Positions 23,901 to 33,408 of a stretch of DNA of 64,000 nt are shown piece by piece. Below the pieces are notes generated by a model. It saw only the letters and a list, made by a program, of their open reading frames with translations. It was not told the origin of the DNA and did no database searches. The DNA is from Heterodera schachtii. Lineage: Eukaryota; Nematoda; Chromadorea; Rhabditida; Heteroderidae. Position numbers and translations under genes: made by a program. The stretch is taken from assembly GCA_023374025.1 (NCBI GenBank), contig SIJG01000017.1, forward strand, positions 124,001-188,000. The letters run 5' to 3'. Position 1 is the stretch's first letter; the number at the start of each line of letters is the position of its first letter.

Positions 23901-24663
23901 CAAAAGGAGGAAGGGACTCATTGAGGGCGTACCGACTTTTTTTTTCGGCAACCCTTCGGAATCGGTGTCCCAACAGAAAAAAAAGATACAAAATTTTATT
24001 TGCACTTTTTCTATGATAAAAAATGCACGGATACGAATCCGAGCTCGGCAAAATTCTAGATTTTGTCCATGATTTTTCATTGTTCTGAATGGTGTAAACG
24101 CATTAAAAGCTTTAGAATGAAAGCTGTTAAATATATGAAAAGCTAATTTTTAGTTTGATTTTTTTGCCCAAGAGAATTTTTATCCCTTTTTCCGTCGGGA
24201 TACCAATTCCGAAGGATTGTCTTTTTTTCACCAACTTTGGACACACCCAAAGCAATTGTTTCAGAATCGCCATTTGCGCTTCGGTGGGTACGCCGACGGT
24301 GCAATGTTTGCAAATGCGTTGTTGAGGCCAATTCAGATGAGCACAGCTTTAAGTATGAAGAAATTAAACTATTGTAATTTTAAATGGCTTATTGTTAACA
24401 GTAAATTCGCTCTTTCTCTTTGCTGACTTTGAGCATTTCCATGCGCCGTCAATGGATCCGTCATTTTTTGCGTTTCCATTTTCCACCTTTTCAACAACAA
24501 AACCATCATCTGAAGAAGCAGAAGTGGTCGAGGCAAAAAAGCGTCGGAAATGCGGCGGCGACAATTCCCTGTAAAGGGCGGCGGTGAGCAGCGAAACGAA
24601 TTTGCCATTCCGTCCATTCTGCTGGCATATTTTAAGAACAAAAAAGCGAATAGGCAATAGCAT
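20974..24663 (-). CDS. Ten-finger RanBP2-type zinc-finger protein with a mitochondrial-type leader
   Basis: Eleven exons join in phase: 24428-24663, 24236-24346, 23811-23897, 23631-23741, 23460-23576, 22768-22878, 22320-22433, 21793-21903, 21629-21745, 21107-21217 and 20974-21055; about 435 residues. Residues 1-50 (MLLPIRFFVLKICQQNGR, ELSPPHFRRFFAS) look like a mitochondrial presequence and are shared with the adjacent SLC30A9 gene. Ten W-x-C-x2-C-x3-N-x4/6-C-x2-C fingers follow, for example WKCSNCAHLNWPQQRICKHC and WVCSLCTWRNIPVNFSCRKC. Such fingers bind single-stranded RNA in ZRANB2-like proteins or ubiquitin in others. Every intron is phase 2 and falls just before the second Cys of a finger. 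Exons 4-6 resemble exons 8-10. RNA binding inside mitochondria is inference. Confidence 0.85.
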
Positions 24664-25397
24664 TGTGCTAAAATTGCATGACAATCAAAATAAAAATTAA
24701 AATTGATACCAAAGATTTGAACAAAATTCTATTAAAAAAACATAAAACTTAATCTAGATTTGAAGAATTTTTTGGACTTTTTATTCAATCAAACTAAGAA
24801 TTGTTTCAAAATGGGTATTCTTTCGAGCTTACAAATTAGCGATCCTGAAAAGCCCGGATACCATATTCAAGTCGCCGCCGTATAATATTTTTGAAGCATA
24901 CATTTCGTCAAACATGCAAATTTTTTTGAACTGAGAAGCCAAAATTGAAACGGTGAGTCTAAAAATTTAGAGCTTTTTAAATTTTTAGATTGTCTATCTC
25001 AAATCCAAGATAATATGAAATTCCAGAAAATTTTTTAGCACCAAAAAAAGAAAAAGGAAAAAAGGGGTTGAGCAACTTTTTTTACAAAATTATTTAGAAA
25101 AAAAAGAAAAGAAAAAGAAATTAGCAAATGTTTTGTGTACCATCTTATTGCCTCTTATTTTTTTAATAGGATTTTGTTCAAATCTTTGATATCAATTTTA
25201 ATTTTTATTTTGATTGTCATGCAATTTTAGCACAATGCTATTGCCTATTCGCTTTTTTGTTCTTAAAATATGCCAGCAGAATGGACGGAATGGCAAATTC
25301 GTTTCGCTGCTCACCGCCGCCCTTCACAGGGAATTGTCGCCGCCGCATTTCCGACGCTTTTTTGCCTCGACCACTTCTGCTTCTTCAGATGATGGCC
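24502..25397. repeat. Inverted duplication of a first exon and its upstream sequence
   Basis: Arms of about 240 bp (24,502-24,737 and 25,158-25,397) are near-identical in opposite orientation. They run from TTTTTTTAATAG upstream of the start to the codons for SSDDG. Both copies keep the putative acceptor AATTTTAG|CACA directly before ATG. The arms face away from each other across about 420 bp. Confidence 0.9.
24738..25157. promoter_or_regulatory. Probable bidirectional promoter region
   Basis: The 420-bp spacer lies between the start regions of two divergent genes. It is AT-rich and has no exon. Position alone suggests a shared promoter; no TATA box or known motif stands out. Confidence 0.35.
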
Positions 25398-28242
25398 TTG
25401 GCATTGGAACAACAAAATCCACAGAAGCTTCCTCCTCCGCGAAACAAAGGCATATCAGACCGAAACTCAGTGACCAGGCATGGTTTTTGGGAAGACACAA
25501 AAAGTGAAGTAAACAAACGCTTATAATAGTACTCATGGTCCCTCAAAGGTTCTAATGCTTTTAGAGTCCAATCAAAGGCGTAGTGAGGGGGGGGGGGGGG
25601 TAAAGCCTCCCCGAAACAGAAAAATGAAAAAATTTCTAATGCAAAATGTGAAACTTACTGAAAAAGTATACTCAGAGAATGAGGATTGGACTCATAAAAT
25701 GTATTAGAACCCCTCTAAAAATGAAAAATGGGGTGTTTCTGACTACGTCTTTGATGAGATGGGCCATTCGAGTCGTTTAACTCGCCTTTTTAAATTTTAA
25801 TGCCTTTGTTTTTTTAGGAAAGGATTCGCCTGCGGCAAAGGCTGACAATGCTTTCGCACAGCAAAACGAAAGATGCCAATCGCGTGATTTTTTCTCGGAA
25901 GTTTTATTTGAAAATTCAACGAAGATTATTTTAGGTGGTGAAAGTGGCACTTTTCGCCAATTTGGCCGATTTTGCCATCAAATTCAGCGCCTATTTGATG
26001 ACACAAAGTAACTCGCTGATGGCCGAGTCAATTCACAGCGGTGAAAACATTTTTCAAATTTATTATAAAATGTCAATTTTAGTTGTTAAAAATTAGTATT
26101 TCCCTTTAGCTTTGGACATGACTAATCAGATTTGCTTGCTTATCGGTAAATGTTTTACTTTGACAATTTATTTTCACATTTTTATTTGTTTTTTTTAATC
26201 AAATGTTATCCTTTCTCTTTAGGCAATCACATTGCCATGCGGAATCCCGACCCGGGACATCCTTACGGGTACTCATTTTCAGTTCCGTTTGTGTATTTTT
26301 TTGTGCAATTTTTGATTTTACTAAAAAAACCAATTTGTAAAATTTTAAGGTTTGGTAACATGCGTTATGTGAGTTTTTTGAGTGTTTTTTTTTTGTTTAA
26401 TTCATTTAATTTGTCTCCATTCATTTATTTTTGCTACATTCCCTTATTTGTTAGGTCTCTTCCCTAATTTCGGGCTGTGCCATTTTTGGCTTCGGCTGCG
26501 GTCTGTCCGTTTACAGCGGAATTGTCGGTGTGCTGAACCCGACCAGTTTGGAGTCGCTGCCCATTGTGAGGAGATGGGAGGAGCATTTTAAATGATTGGC
26601 CCTACAATCTCTCCGAATTCGCCCTTTTTCAGGCCCTTGGAATGCTCTGCTGTTCCGCTGCCCTTCAAACGGTTTCTCTATGGCGTGCAGTCCGCGAAAT
26701 TCGGGTGCAGGCGAACCGAGAAAATGCCGCATTTTTTGCATACGGTAAATTTGCTAACAATTGCCAATAAAATTTTAGATGTAAATTTAATGCAAAATTT
26801 TCCGTCTTTTTGTCTCTGGCATCCCGAAAATCATTACAAAAACTCTAAATTCCTTGCTTTAATTTCCTATTTGTTCCATTTTTTAAACAAAAACTAAAAG
26901 ACTTTGCATTTTTTAAAATTCAATAAAAACTATACCTTTTGTCATAACCAAATTTAATAAAATAAAATAAAACTTTGATTTTTGTCATAAAATTCGTAAC
27001 TTAGTCTCTCTCTGTTTGTTGTTTATTCCATTATTTCCCCCCGTTCAGTGCGTAGTCCGAAGATGGACCCGAGTCTGAAGGTTGTGCTGTACGAGGACGC
27101 CTCCTCCATCCTCGGCGTTTCCGTCGCCTTTCTGATGGTTTCTCTCAGCCATTTCACCGGTCTGTCCGCCTTCGACAGGTGAGAAAAAGCGACCGAATTC
27201 ACCGTCCCTCACCCTTCGCTTTAGTAATTTTAATTTTTGTGAAGCGTCGGCTCCATTCTGATCGGCCTTTTGCTCGGAAACGCCGCCGTCCAAATCATTT
27301 TCGCCAATGCCAATCATTTGGTGGGCCGTTCACTGCCCGAGAATCAAATTCGGGACATTGTGGCGATGATGGAGCAGGAGCCAATTGTCAGGTGGGGAAG
27401 GAAAGGAACTAATTGACCATCGAATTTTACTAGTAATGAAAAAATGAATTTTTTTAAAAGTTCTATTAACAAATTAGCCAAGTTATAGTGGTAACTCCCC
27501 GAATCACTAATTTCCTTTATTTTTTTATAATGCCCTCATTAATAAATATTAATGCTAAAATGCATTTTTTTTTTTCTCGGCACTGCCTTTTTTGGGAAAT
27601 ATTACTTGAAAATTTGCTCAAGAGCAAAAAATATTCGGATTCTTCTGTCTAAAATAATGGGCCTGGCACAGATGAAAACCGTCGAATTACAAATTTTTTT
27701 TCAAGTTGCTGATTGATTTTGAATATGATTGATATTTTTACAATTTTACTATAGGAAAGTGCACGACGTCAAGGCCACTTATGTTGGTGAGAAAAGAGCA
27801 ATTAATGCAATTTAAATGATTCATTTTAATTATTTATCACATAATTCAATTATTTTTATTGACCATTTCCCAGGTGTCTCCGACTCGGTGTTCAAAGCCG
27901 AAATTGAATACGACGGACGGGAAATAACCAAGGCGTATTTGCAGGAGAAGTGCAATTTGACACAAATGCTAAAAGTGAAAGAAAAAGGGCCTAGTTAAAT
28001 GTCAATTACTGCATTTTTAAGGAGGTCAATGCCTTCAAAACTGAGAAAGAATTGACAGAGTTCATGATGAACCACGGCGAAAAACTCGTCGACAGAGTAC
28101 GCTTTTTGGGCAAAATTCCGACAATATTTGTTGATTTTTTCTTCACTTTTTTCCACAGATGGGCGACGATGTTGACCTGCTTGAGGAACGGGTACAGGAA
28201 AAGCATCCCTCGGTTCGGCATTTGGACTTGGAGCCCATGTGA
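25235..28242 (+). CDS. SLC30A9: Mitochondrial zinc transporter 9 homologue (CDF family)
   Basis: Fourteen exons join in phase to about 435 residues: 25235-25477, 25818-25883, 25935-26040, 26110-26145, 26223-26268, 26350-26368, 26455-26565, 26633-26744, 27049-27178, 27245-27391, 27755-27786, 27874-27974, 28022-28096 and 28159-28242. After a basic presequence the cation diffusion facilitator core follows: FANLADFAIKFSAYLM, AESIHSALDMTNQ (HxxxD of TM2), the signature NPDPGHPYGFGNMRYVSSL, LYEDASSILGV (TM5), and a C-terminal domain ending HLDLEPM. The HPYGFGNMRY motif and the ED in TM5 are typical of SLC30A9/ZnT9, which moves zinc out of mitochondria. It is shorter than the human protein at the N-terminus. 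The first intron appears to use a GC donor (CAG|gcatgg). Confidence 0.88.
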
Positions 28243-28921
28243 TTGATCGGCTAATGGCCATGCGATGGACCATTTGCAGACGAACCCTTCGCAAATAACG
28301 GACAAATGTCAAAAAATTGCATCAAAATTTTAATTAATTAAATATTTATTTTTTTAAAATTCTTTTTGACTAATTTCTTTTCATTTGAAGGTTGTGTTGG
28401 ATATTCGCATAAATTTTTGAGGGAAAATGCCAAAAATGCCTTTGCTGATGCGTTGTTTAACTCATTGAATCATTTGGTTGTAATTCATATTATGCTGAAA
28501 ACTGTGCTGCTTCGAACTGAAAATTCCCCAAAAAATGTCATTTTTAATTTAATTTAATTTCAAAAAACATGTCAAAATTCCTTTTTAAATTTCCAAATCC
28601 CATTCCTCAGAGAATGTGTTGTAAAAAGTTCTAATTACCCGACACTGTTTTATCCGGCCCAAACTCTCGAGCAGCACAAATGAAAAAGCATTTTTCGTCT
28701 GTTACTATGATTTCTCTGTATAAAAATATTCGAATAAATCACAAAACGCGCGATTAATGGTCATTTTTGAAATGCGTTTTTCTGTAGATGGACAATAAGA
28801 ATATTTAATCTCATTGAATTGTCCGTCATTTGGTCCATTACAGTTTTTCATTGGCATTTAAAATTAAGTTATCATTATAATAAAATGGCGTTTCCCCCTT
28901 TTTCCCTCAATGGCTTCCCAT
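28243..28921. other. Intergenic, 3' flank of the zinc transporter
   Basis: AT-rich with no supported exon; a 63-codon plus-strand ORF at 28,366-28,557 has no splice or motif support. Confidence 0.4.
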
Positions 28922-29312
28922 TAGAGACCGACTTGGACCTGGATCCAGGTCCTGGTTTTTTCCTGGACCTAGGTTTTTGTCCTGGAAATCCAGGTCAAAT
29001 ATGAAAAAAAAAAAATCCAGGTCAAGGCTAATAGGAAAAAACCTGGATTTCCCAGACAAAAAAAAATTAGAATTTATTATTTCAAGTGACCGATGTTTTT
29101 TCTAGTTTTCAAAAAATGATTAAATAAATAATTTAAAAACACATTATTATTGTGAATTAGATATTTTTATATGTTCCTAAGCAATTAATTGATTTTTCAA
29201 ACATTTGTTTACTTTTAAAACAAATCTCATAAAATTCAGGTCCAGGCCTCGAGGAGCCTGGGTTTTTCCTGGGTCTGGATTTTTGTCCAGGAAACCCAGA
29301 CCCATGTTTTTA
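28922..29312. mobile_element. hAT-like MITE with CCTGGA-word ends and 8-bp target duplication
   Basis: The 391-bp element starts TAGAGACCGACTTGGACC and is flanked on both sides by CTTCCCAT (28,914-28,921 and 29,313-29,320), an 8-bp duplication as made by hAT transposases. The ends are arrays of GGACCTGGATCC-like words; the AT-rich middle matches 17,973-18,359 in inverse order. Confidence 0.8.
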
Positions 29313-29425
29313 CTTCCCATTAAAAAAAGAAAAATGCAAAACGAAAATAAATTTAATCAATGAATTTCATTATTGACTACATTTCATCACACAACAATGC
29401 CGAATCCTCCGATCAGTCTGATTGA

Positions 29426-30553
29426 TCATGCTTTGCCCTCCGTGGCCACCGCCGGCACGGCGACGGCGGAGTACGACTTGACGAAGGCGACGACGTCGGC
29501 ACTGTTGTTCAGATTCAGCTCCTTCTTCGTGTTGTCCGACATTTTGGCTGTCAGCTCCTCCGTCCGCTTCACCTTCTCGTCCAATGTCGTCTTTTTGTCT
29601 TCAATTATCAAAGTCAACTGAAAAGGGCAAAAAAAAAATAATAAAATTAAAATAAAATTGGCATTTAAAATCAAATTACTGACAATTGCTTTTTCGAATA
29701 AAAATAATTTCGTTGCTTTTTCACCTCTGCGCTGGCCTTTTTGCTGTCCTCAGAGAGTGTTGCCGTTTTCGTTTTCACTTCGCTTTCCAATTCCGCGTCG
29801 TTTTTCGCTTTTGCCTCCAAAATTTTGTTGACAGCCGTCTTAATTGGGGCAATTAATCAATTAATTAATTGTTTCGATGCTTTTGTTTAGTTTGCCTTCA
29901 GCTGTTCGTTTCCTCCTTTTTCTGCCACTTCTTTCAATGCTTTTTCCTGCTCTTCCGGCGTTTTTTCTGCCGTTGCTTCGGCCGCGGTTTTCAATGCTTT
30001 TGCCTAATTAGTAATTATTTTTCAATTAAACCAATTTATTTTACAATTAATTGCTTGAATTTTTGTATAATTAATTGACCTGTTTAACGCTTAAGTCATC
30101 GACCGCTTTGTTCACATTATCGGCAGCTTCGGTTAAGACGGCCGGGGCACTGGGCTTTGCTTCTTCCTTTTTGGCTTCATCCGTTTTCGGCTCCTCCTTT
30201 TTGGCTTCGTCTTTCTTCACTTCTTCCGTTTTGCCCTCTTCTTTCTTCGTTTCTTCCTTTTTCGGCTCCTCCTTCGTGGCTTCTTCCTTTTTCGCTTCGG
30301 CTTCTTCCTTTTTCGGCTCCTCCTTCGTGGCTTCTTCCTTTTTCGCTTCGGCTTCTTCCTTTTTCGGCTCCTCCTTCGTGGCTTCTTCCTTTTTCACTTC
30401 GGCTTCTTCCTTCTTCGCTTCCTCTTTTTTGCCTTCGTCCGCTTTGGTTTCGGTTGCCGCAGCTTCCTCCGGAATTGGCTTTGCTTTTGTCAGTGTGCCA
30501 ATGGAAACGGTGCAAATGACCAGCAGAAAGATGCAAAGCAATTGGGAATTCAT
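29426..30553 (-). CDS. Secreted Lys/Glu-rich protein, SXP/RAL-2-like C-terminus (295 aa)
   Basis: Four exons join in phase: 30080-30553, 29896-30003, 29725-29838 and 29426-29617. The N-terminus MNSQLLCIFLLVICTVSIGT is a signal peptide. Next comes a low-complexity block of Glu, Lys, Ala and Pro with three copies of a 17-residue unit (EAKKEEATKEEPKKEEA type, 51 bp in DNA). The C-terminus is helical (AVNKILEAKAKNDAELESEV; EDKKTTLDEKVKRTEELTAK) and aligns by eye with the end of the gene at 33,409-34,781. That pattern resembles the SXP/RAL-2 (DUF148) family of nematode secreted proteins, including cyst nematode gland and hypodermis antigens; this assignment is tentative. Intron 2 has a GC donor (CTGAAG|gcaaac). 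Confidence 0.7.
30250..30405 (-). repeat. 51-bp coding tandem repeat (three units)
   Basis: Three near-identical 51-bp units lie in the first exon of the secreted Lys/Glu-rich gene, each encoding 17 residues of the EAKKEEATKEEPKKEEA type. Confidence 0.8.
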
Positions 30554-30656
30554 TTTCTGACCTAAAAATGGAACTGAAAATTAACTCAAATTGATTTAAA
30601 TATAATTAATTGGAAAATAATTAGTAAATAATGTGCAAAGGAACTGATTCTCGCAC

Positions 30657-30664
30657 ATTTTATA
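30657..30664 (-). promoter_or_regulatory. TATA box of the minus-strand secreted gene
   Basis: TATAAAAT reads on the minus strand about 100 bases upstream of the ATG at 30,553, with GAATCAGTTCC about 25-30 bases downstream as a likely start site. Confidence 0.5.
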
Positions 30665-30810
30665 TGTTTTAAGGGACCATTGGGCGGGACGAAATTGGGG
30701 GAGGGGGGGGGGAGGGGTCGGCCAATTAATTGTTTGAAGTTTTGGAGGTCAATCGGACGGTCGGGGGACGGACGGACCAGTTTTTGAGCAGTTTTCACGT
30801 CGCATCGCAC

Positions 30811-31225
30811 GGTTTAGCAAAAATATCATTTTTTGGCTTAATTAGCGAATGGAAACGAAGTAAAAAAAAAGTCACAAAATTTGTGCAGTAAAGAAAATAA
30901 ATTTTTGTAATGAATGACAAAGAAAGAAAGAGGCAATCATTTAATTGACACTAATTAGAAAATGGAAAAATAATTAATTAATTATAAATTTAATTAATGA
31001 AAACAGTTAAGAAGAAAGAGCAAATTGGGAAATGCAGCAGAATCCGCCCAATTCAATGAATCATTCAAACACAGACAAACCCTTGGAAAATTTAGTTCCT
31101 CCGAATTTATGAAAATTAAAATAAGGAAAATTTAGGAATTCAATTCAAATAAAACGAAATTTGCCAGGTATGTACTGTATGTGAAATGCAATGGTAAAGA
31201 AACCAGGATTTATGAGGAAATTGGG
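30811..31225. other. Intergenic, AT-rich
   Basis: No exon or repeat end was recognised between the promoter of the minus-strand secreted gene and the repeat block that follows. Confidence 0.4.
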
Positions 31226-31340
31226 TGAAATTAGAGTTACACGGGTCCGAGTATTTGGGCAAAAACATTTCCGGGTATTGACGGGTCCAGAAAAGCATGG
31301 TTCGGACCCAAGTTTTTCAACCGGAATAAAATCCCATCAT
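31226..31340. repeat. CGGGTC-word repeat end (TAGAGTTACACGGG type)
   Basis: The stretch begins TTAGAGTTACACGGGTCCGAG and repeats CGGGT(C/A) words. The same opening, TAGAGTTACACGGGACC, occurs at 48,235, and a complementary ending, AACTCTAG, at 61,795; these look like ends of one MITE family. Confidence 0.5.
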
Positions 31341-31375
31341 TAAGCGAAAAAAAGAATTAAAAATGGTATTTATTC

Positions 31376-31625
31376 GAAGGCTCAAATTATCCCAAACAGA
31401 CCAATTAATGTTGTCATTGTTCTGCGTAAACTAAATATACACAATTTTTCATCATTGCCTTCGCGAAGAATTCACAAAACGCAAAGCGTTACCAACTGAG
31501 CCACGAAAAGGCACAAGGACAAAAAGAATAAAATGCAAAATAAATATTTATTTTTATGGTCAGGTCTCCGGAATTCCTGCGTATTCGCACGGGGACGGTT
31601 CCGTGCCGTATTATTGGTTTTTGAA
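31376..31625 (-). mobile_element. tRNA-derived SINE-like repeat, copy 1
   Basis: On the minus strand TGGCTCAGTTGGTAACGC (31,486-31,503) matches a tRNA A-box. The surrounding 250 bp are repeated with about 80% similarity at 61,478-61,705, including TCATTGCCTTCGCGAAG and GAATTC(C/A)TGCGTATTCGC. No tRNA cloverleaf with a good B-box is complete. A minus-strand ORF that runs from here to 32,028 has no recognised protein. Confidence 0.55.
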
Positions 31626-32119
31626 CAGAGTCGGGGGGTCGTTTTAGCGACGCCATTTTGGCGACAAGAAACATTTTAACGAAAAAAAAAGTCAAAATAC
31701 GCAAATTTAGAAAATAAAAAGAAAAAGTACATATTAAATCAAAAAATTTATTCACTAAAAAAACATTATAACAAAAAATTAGCAAAAATAGAAACAGAAA
31801 ATACACAATTTTAAATTCATCAAAAGTGAAAACGTGTTCCCTGGAGTTTTCGAGGTCTTTAAGCTCAAATATGGCATCCATTTTTGCCAATTTCGAATCC
31901 CCGGACGAAAGAAAACAGTGAAAAATGTAAGATCGAACATATTTTTGCGTTAAAAATTGGTGAAAAAAGAAGATGGAAATTATTAGGAAGTCTAAGATCT
32001 CTACAGTATCAACTGGCCGATGCAACAAGGGTTGGTAGACTGACTTTCAATTAGCAATAACAAAAGCCATTTTAAAATAAATATTTTTCTTTCCATTCCA
32101 TTCTTATCACTGCATTTTT

Positions 32120-32310
32120 TGTACTCGGTTGGACCCGGACCTACCGGGTCGGCGGGTACCGAGCATTGGATTCTCAAAAACTCGGATCCGGCGGATACCG
32201 AGTCCGTATCTCAGAAAGCCGCGTGTGTCTGTACTCGGTCGGGTACTCGGACCCGAGAAAGTTTAATTCAAAAATCTTTATTTTATAAAATTAATAAATA
32301 TTTTTAATAA
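32120..32310. repeat. TACTCGG/CGGGTC-word repeat
   Basis: GTACTCGGTTGGACCC, GGGTACCGAG, GATACCGAG and TACTCGGTCGGGTACTCGG are arranged as inverted words over about 150 bp. This resembles the word-array ends of the MITEs elsewhere in the window. Confidence 0.5.
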
Positions 32311-32578
32311 TCTATTTTTCGGCCTTCATTTTTTATTCGTACCCAATACAAAAAGTGCGCACTTGACCTTCGCTGTCGTCACCGATGGAATCTCTCGCTT
32401 CTCCCCACTTTTTTATTGTAATAAATTAAATCTGATTTTTTAAATTAATTAATTACCCCACCGATTTGTTTGACTATTTTTACTATTTTGAGTTTGTTGG
32501 TTGTTTATTGCTTGCTCTGTGCTCTGCTCCTCCTCCGTGTGTGTGTGATTAGATCAAAGTCCGAAAATCATAATAATT

Positions 32579-33160
32579 TTGCGCGGCGCCCACCGCGCAA
32601 TGCCACCCACCGCTACCCATCCCTTTGATTACCCATCCCTCTCCGGTTTTGGTTTGTTACCCATCCCTCTTCTCCCCGTTTTGGTAATTCTCCTCGATTC
32701 CATCCGACTCACTTCTTCGTCTTCGTCTTTGTCCGCGTCGTTGTCGTTGTCGTCGTTGTTGTTGGTCTTCCACTCCTTCCTCCTTCTCCATTGCTGCTGC
32801 TGCTGTGACACTTCCTTGACCTGGATAGGTTTCGGTCGGCCCGCGCGTCCACCATTATGAATTTGCCGTGGGGTGTGCCTCATTAATTAATTGACTCTCT
32901 TTCATGGTCACTCTTCGCTTCGCTCGCCTTCGGCGATGCCACACCGTCGGGCGGGGGAGGCAATGAATGATTTGGGAGTGGCACGGACAGTCACCGGCGG
33001 CGCACGTGTGGCGCGACCAGCAGCAGACCACCAAACGATGCGCCGGGCGTTGGTCGTCGTCCCCCGCGGCGTGGGGCGACCGGCGGCAGCAAAAGGCAAA
33101 TCGAAAGGGTGGGGCGACCCGTCGCCGCCCGTTGGGCACGCCTTTCGGCGCGTTGCCTTG
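32579..33160. promoter_or_regulatory. GC-rich upstream region of the SXP-like gene
   Basis: A GC-rich block lies directly before the TATA box. It is open on both strands, but no reading looks like a protein. It contains CACGTG at about 33,003 and repeated (G)TGGGGCGACC words near 33,070 and 33,110. It is more likely regulatory than coding. Confidence 0.35.
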
Positions 33161-33161
33161 C

Positions 33162-33169
33162 TATAAAAG
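33162..33169 (+). promoter_or_regulatory. TATA box of the plus-strand SXP-like gene
   Basis: CTATAAAAGC lies 30 bases before a TCATTCAGCG initiator-like sequence. The ATG at 33,409 follows a likely spliced leader or 5' UTR acceptor (cttcag|AAA). A short upstream ORF starts at about 33,264. Confidence 0.6.
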
Positions 33170-33408
33170 CGGGGCATTCATTCAGCGAAGCCACACACAG
33201 TGCACACCACCAAAACAGCCAAAACAACAACCGTGGGTGGTTCAACAGCAGCAGAGGAAACCCAATGAAAGCGAAAACAAAACGCTCTCCTCTCTCATTA
33301 GAACCAATTAGCAAAATTTAATTAGAGAGGGAAAGGATTTTCTGATTAAGCATTTTCAATTTCTAAACCCCGCTTTGAAATTCTAATTTGCTTTTGCTCC
33401 TTCAGAAA

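Noticed and set aside
30075..30560. Plus-strand Ser/Phe-rich ORF of 161 codons
   Set aside because: It is the shadow of the secreted Lys/Glu-rich minus-strand gene with a clear signal peptide.
31489..32028. 179-codon minus-strand ORF
   Set aside because: It runs through the SINE-like repeat into very AT-rich sequence with Phe/Leu-rich translation; probably chance or a transposon remnant.
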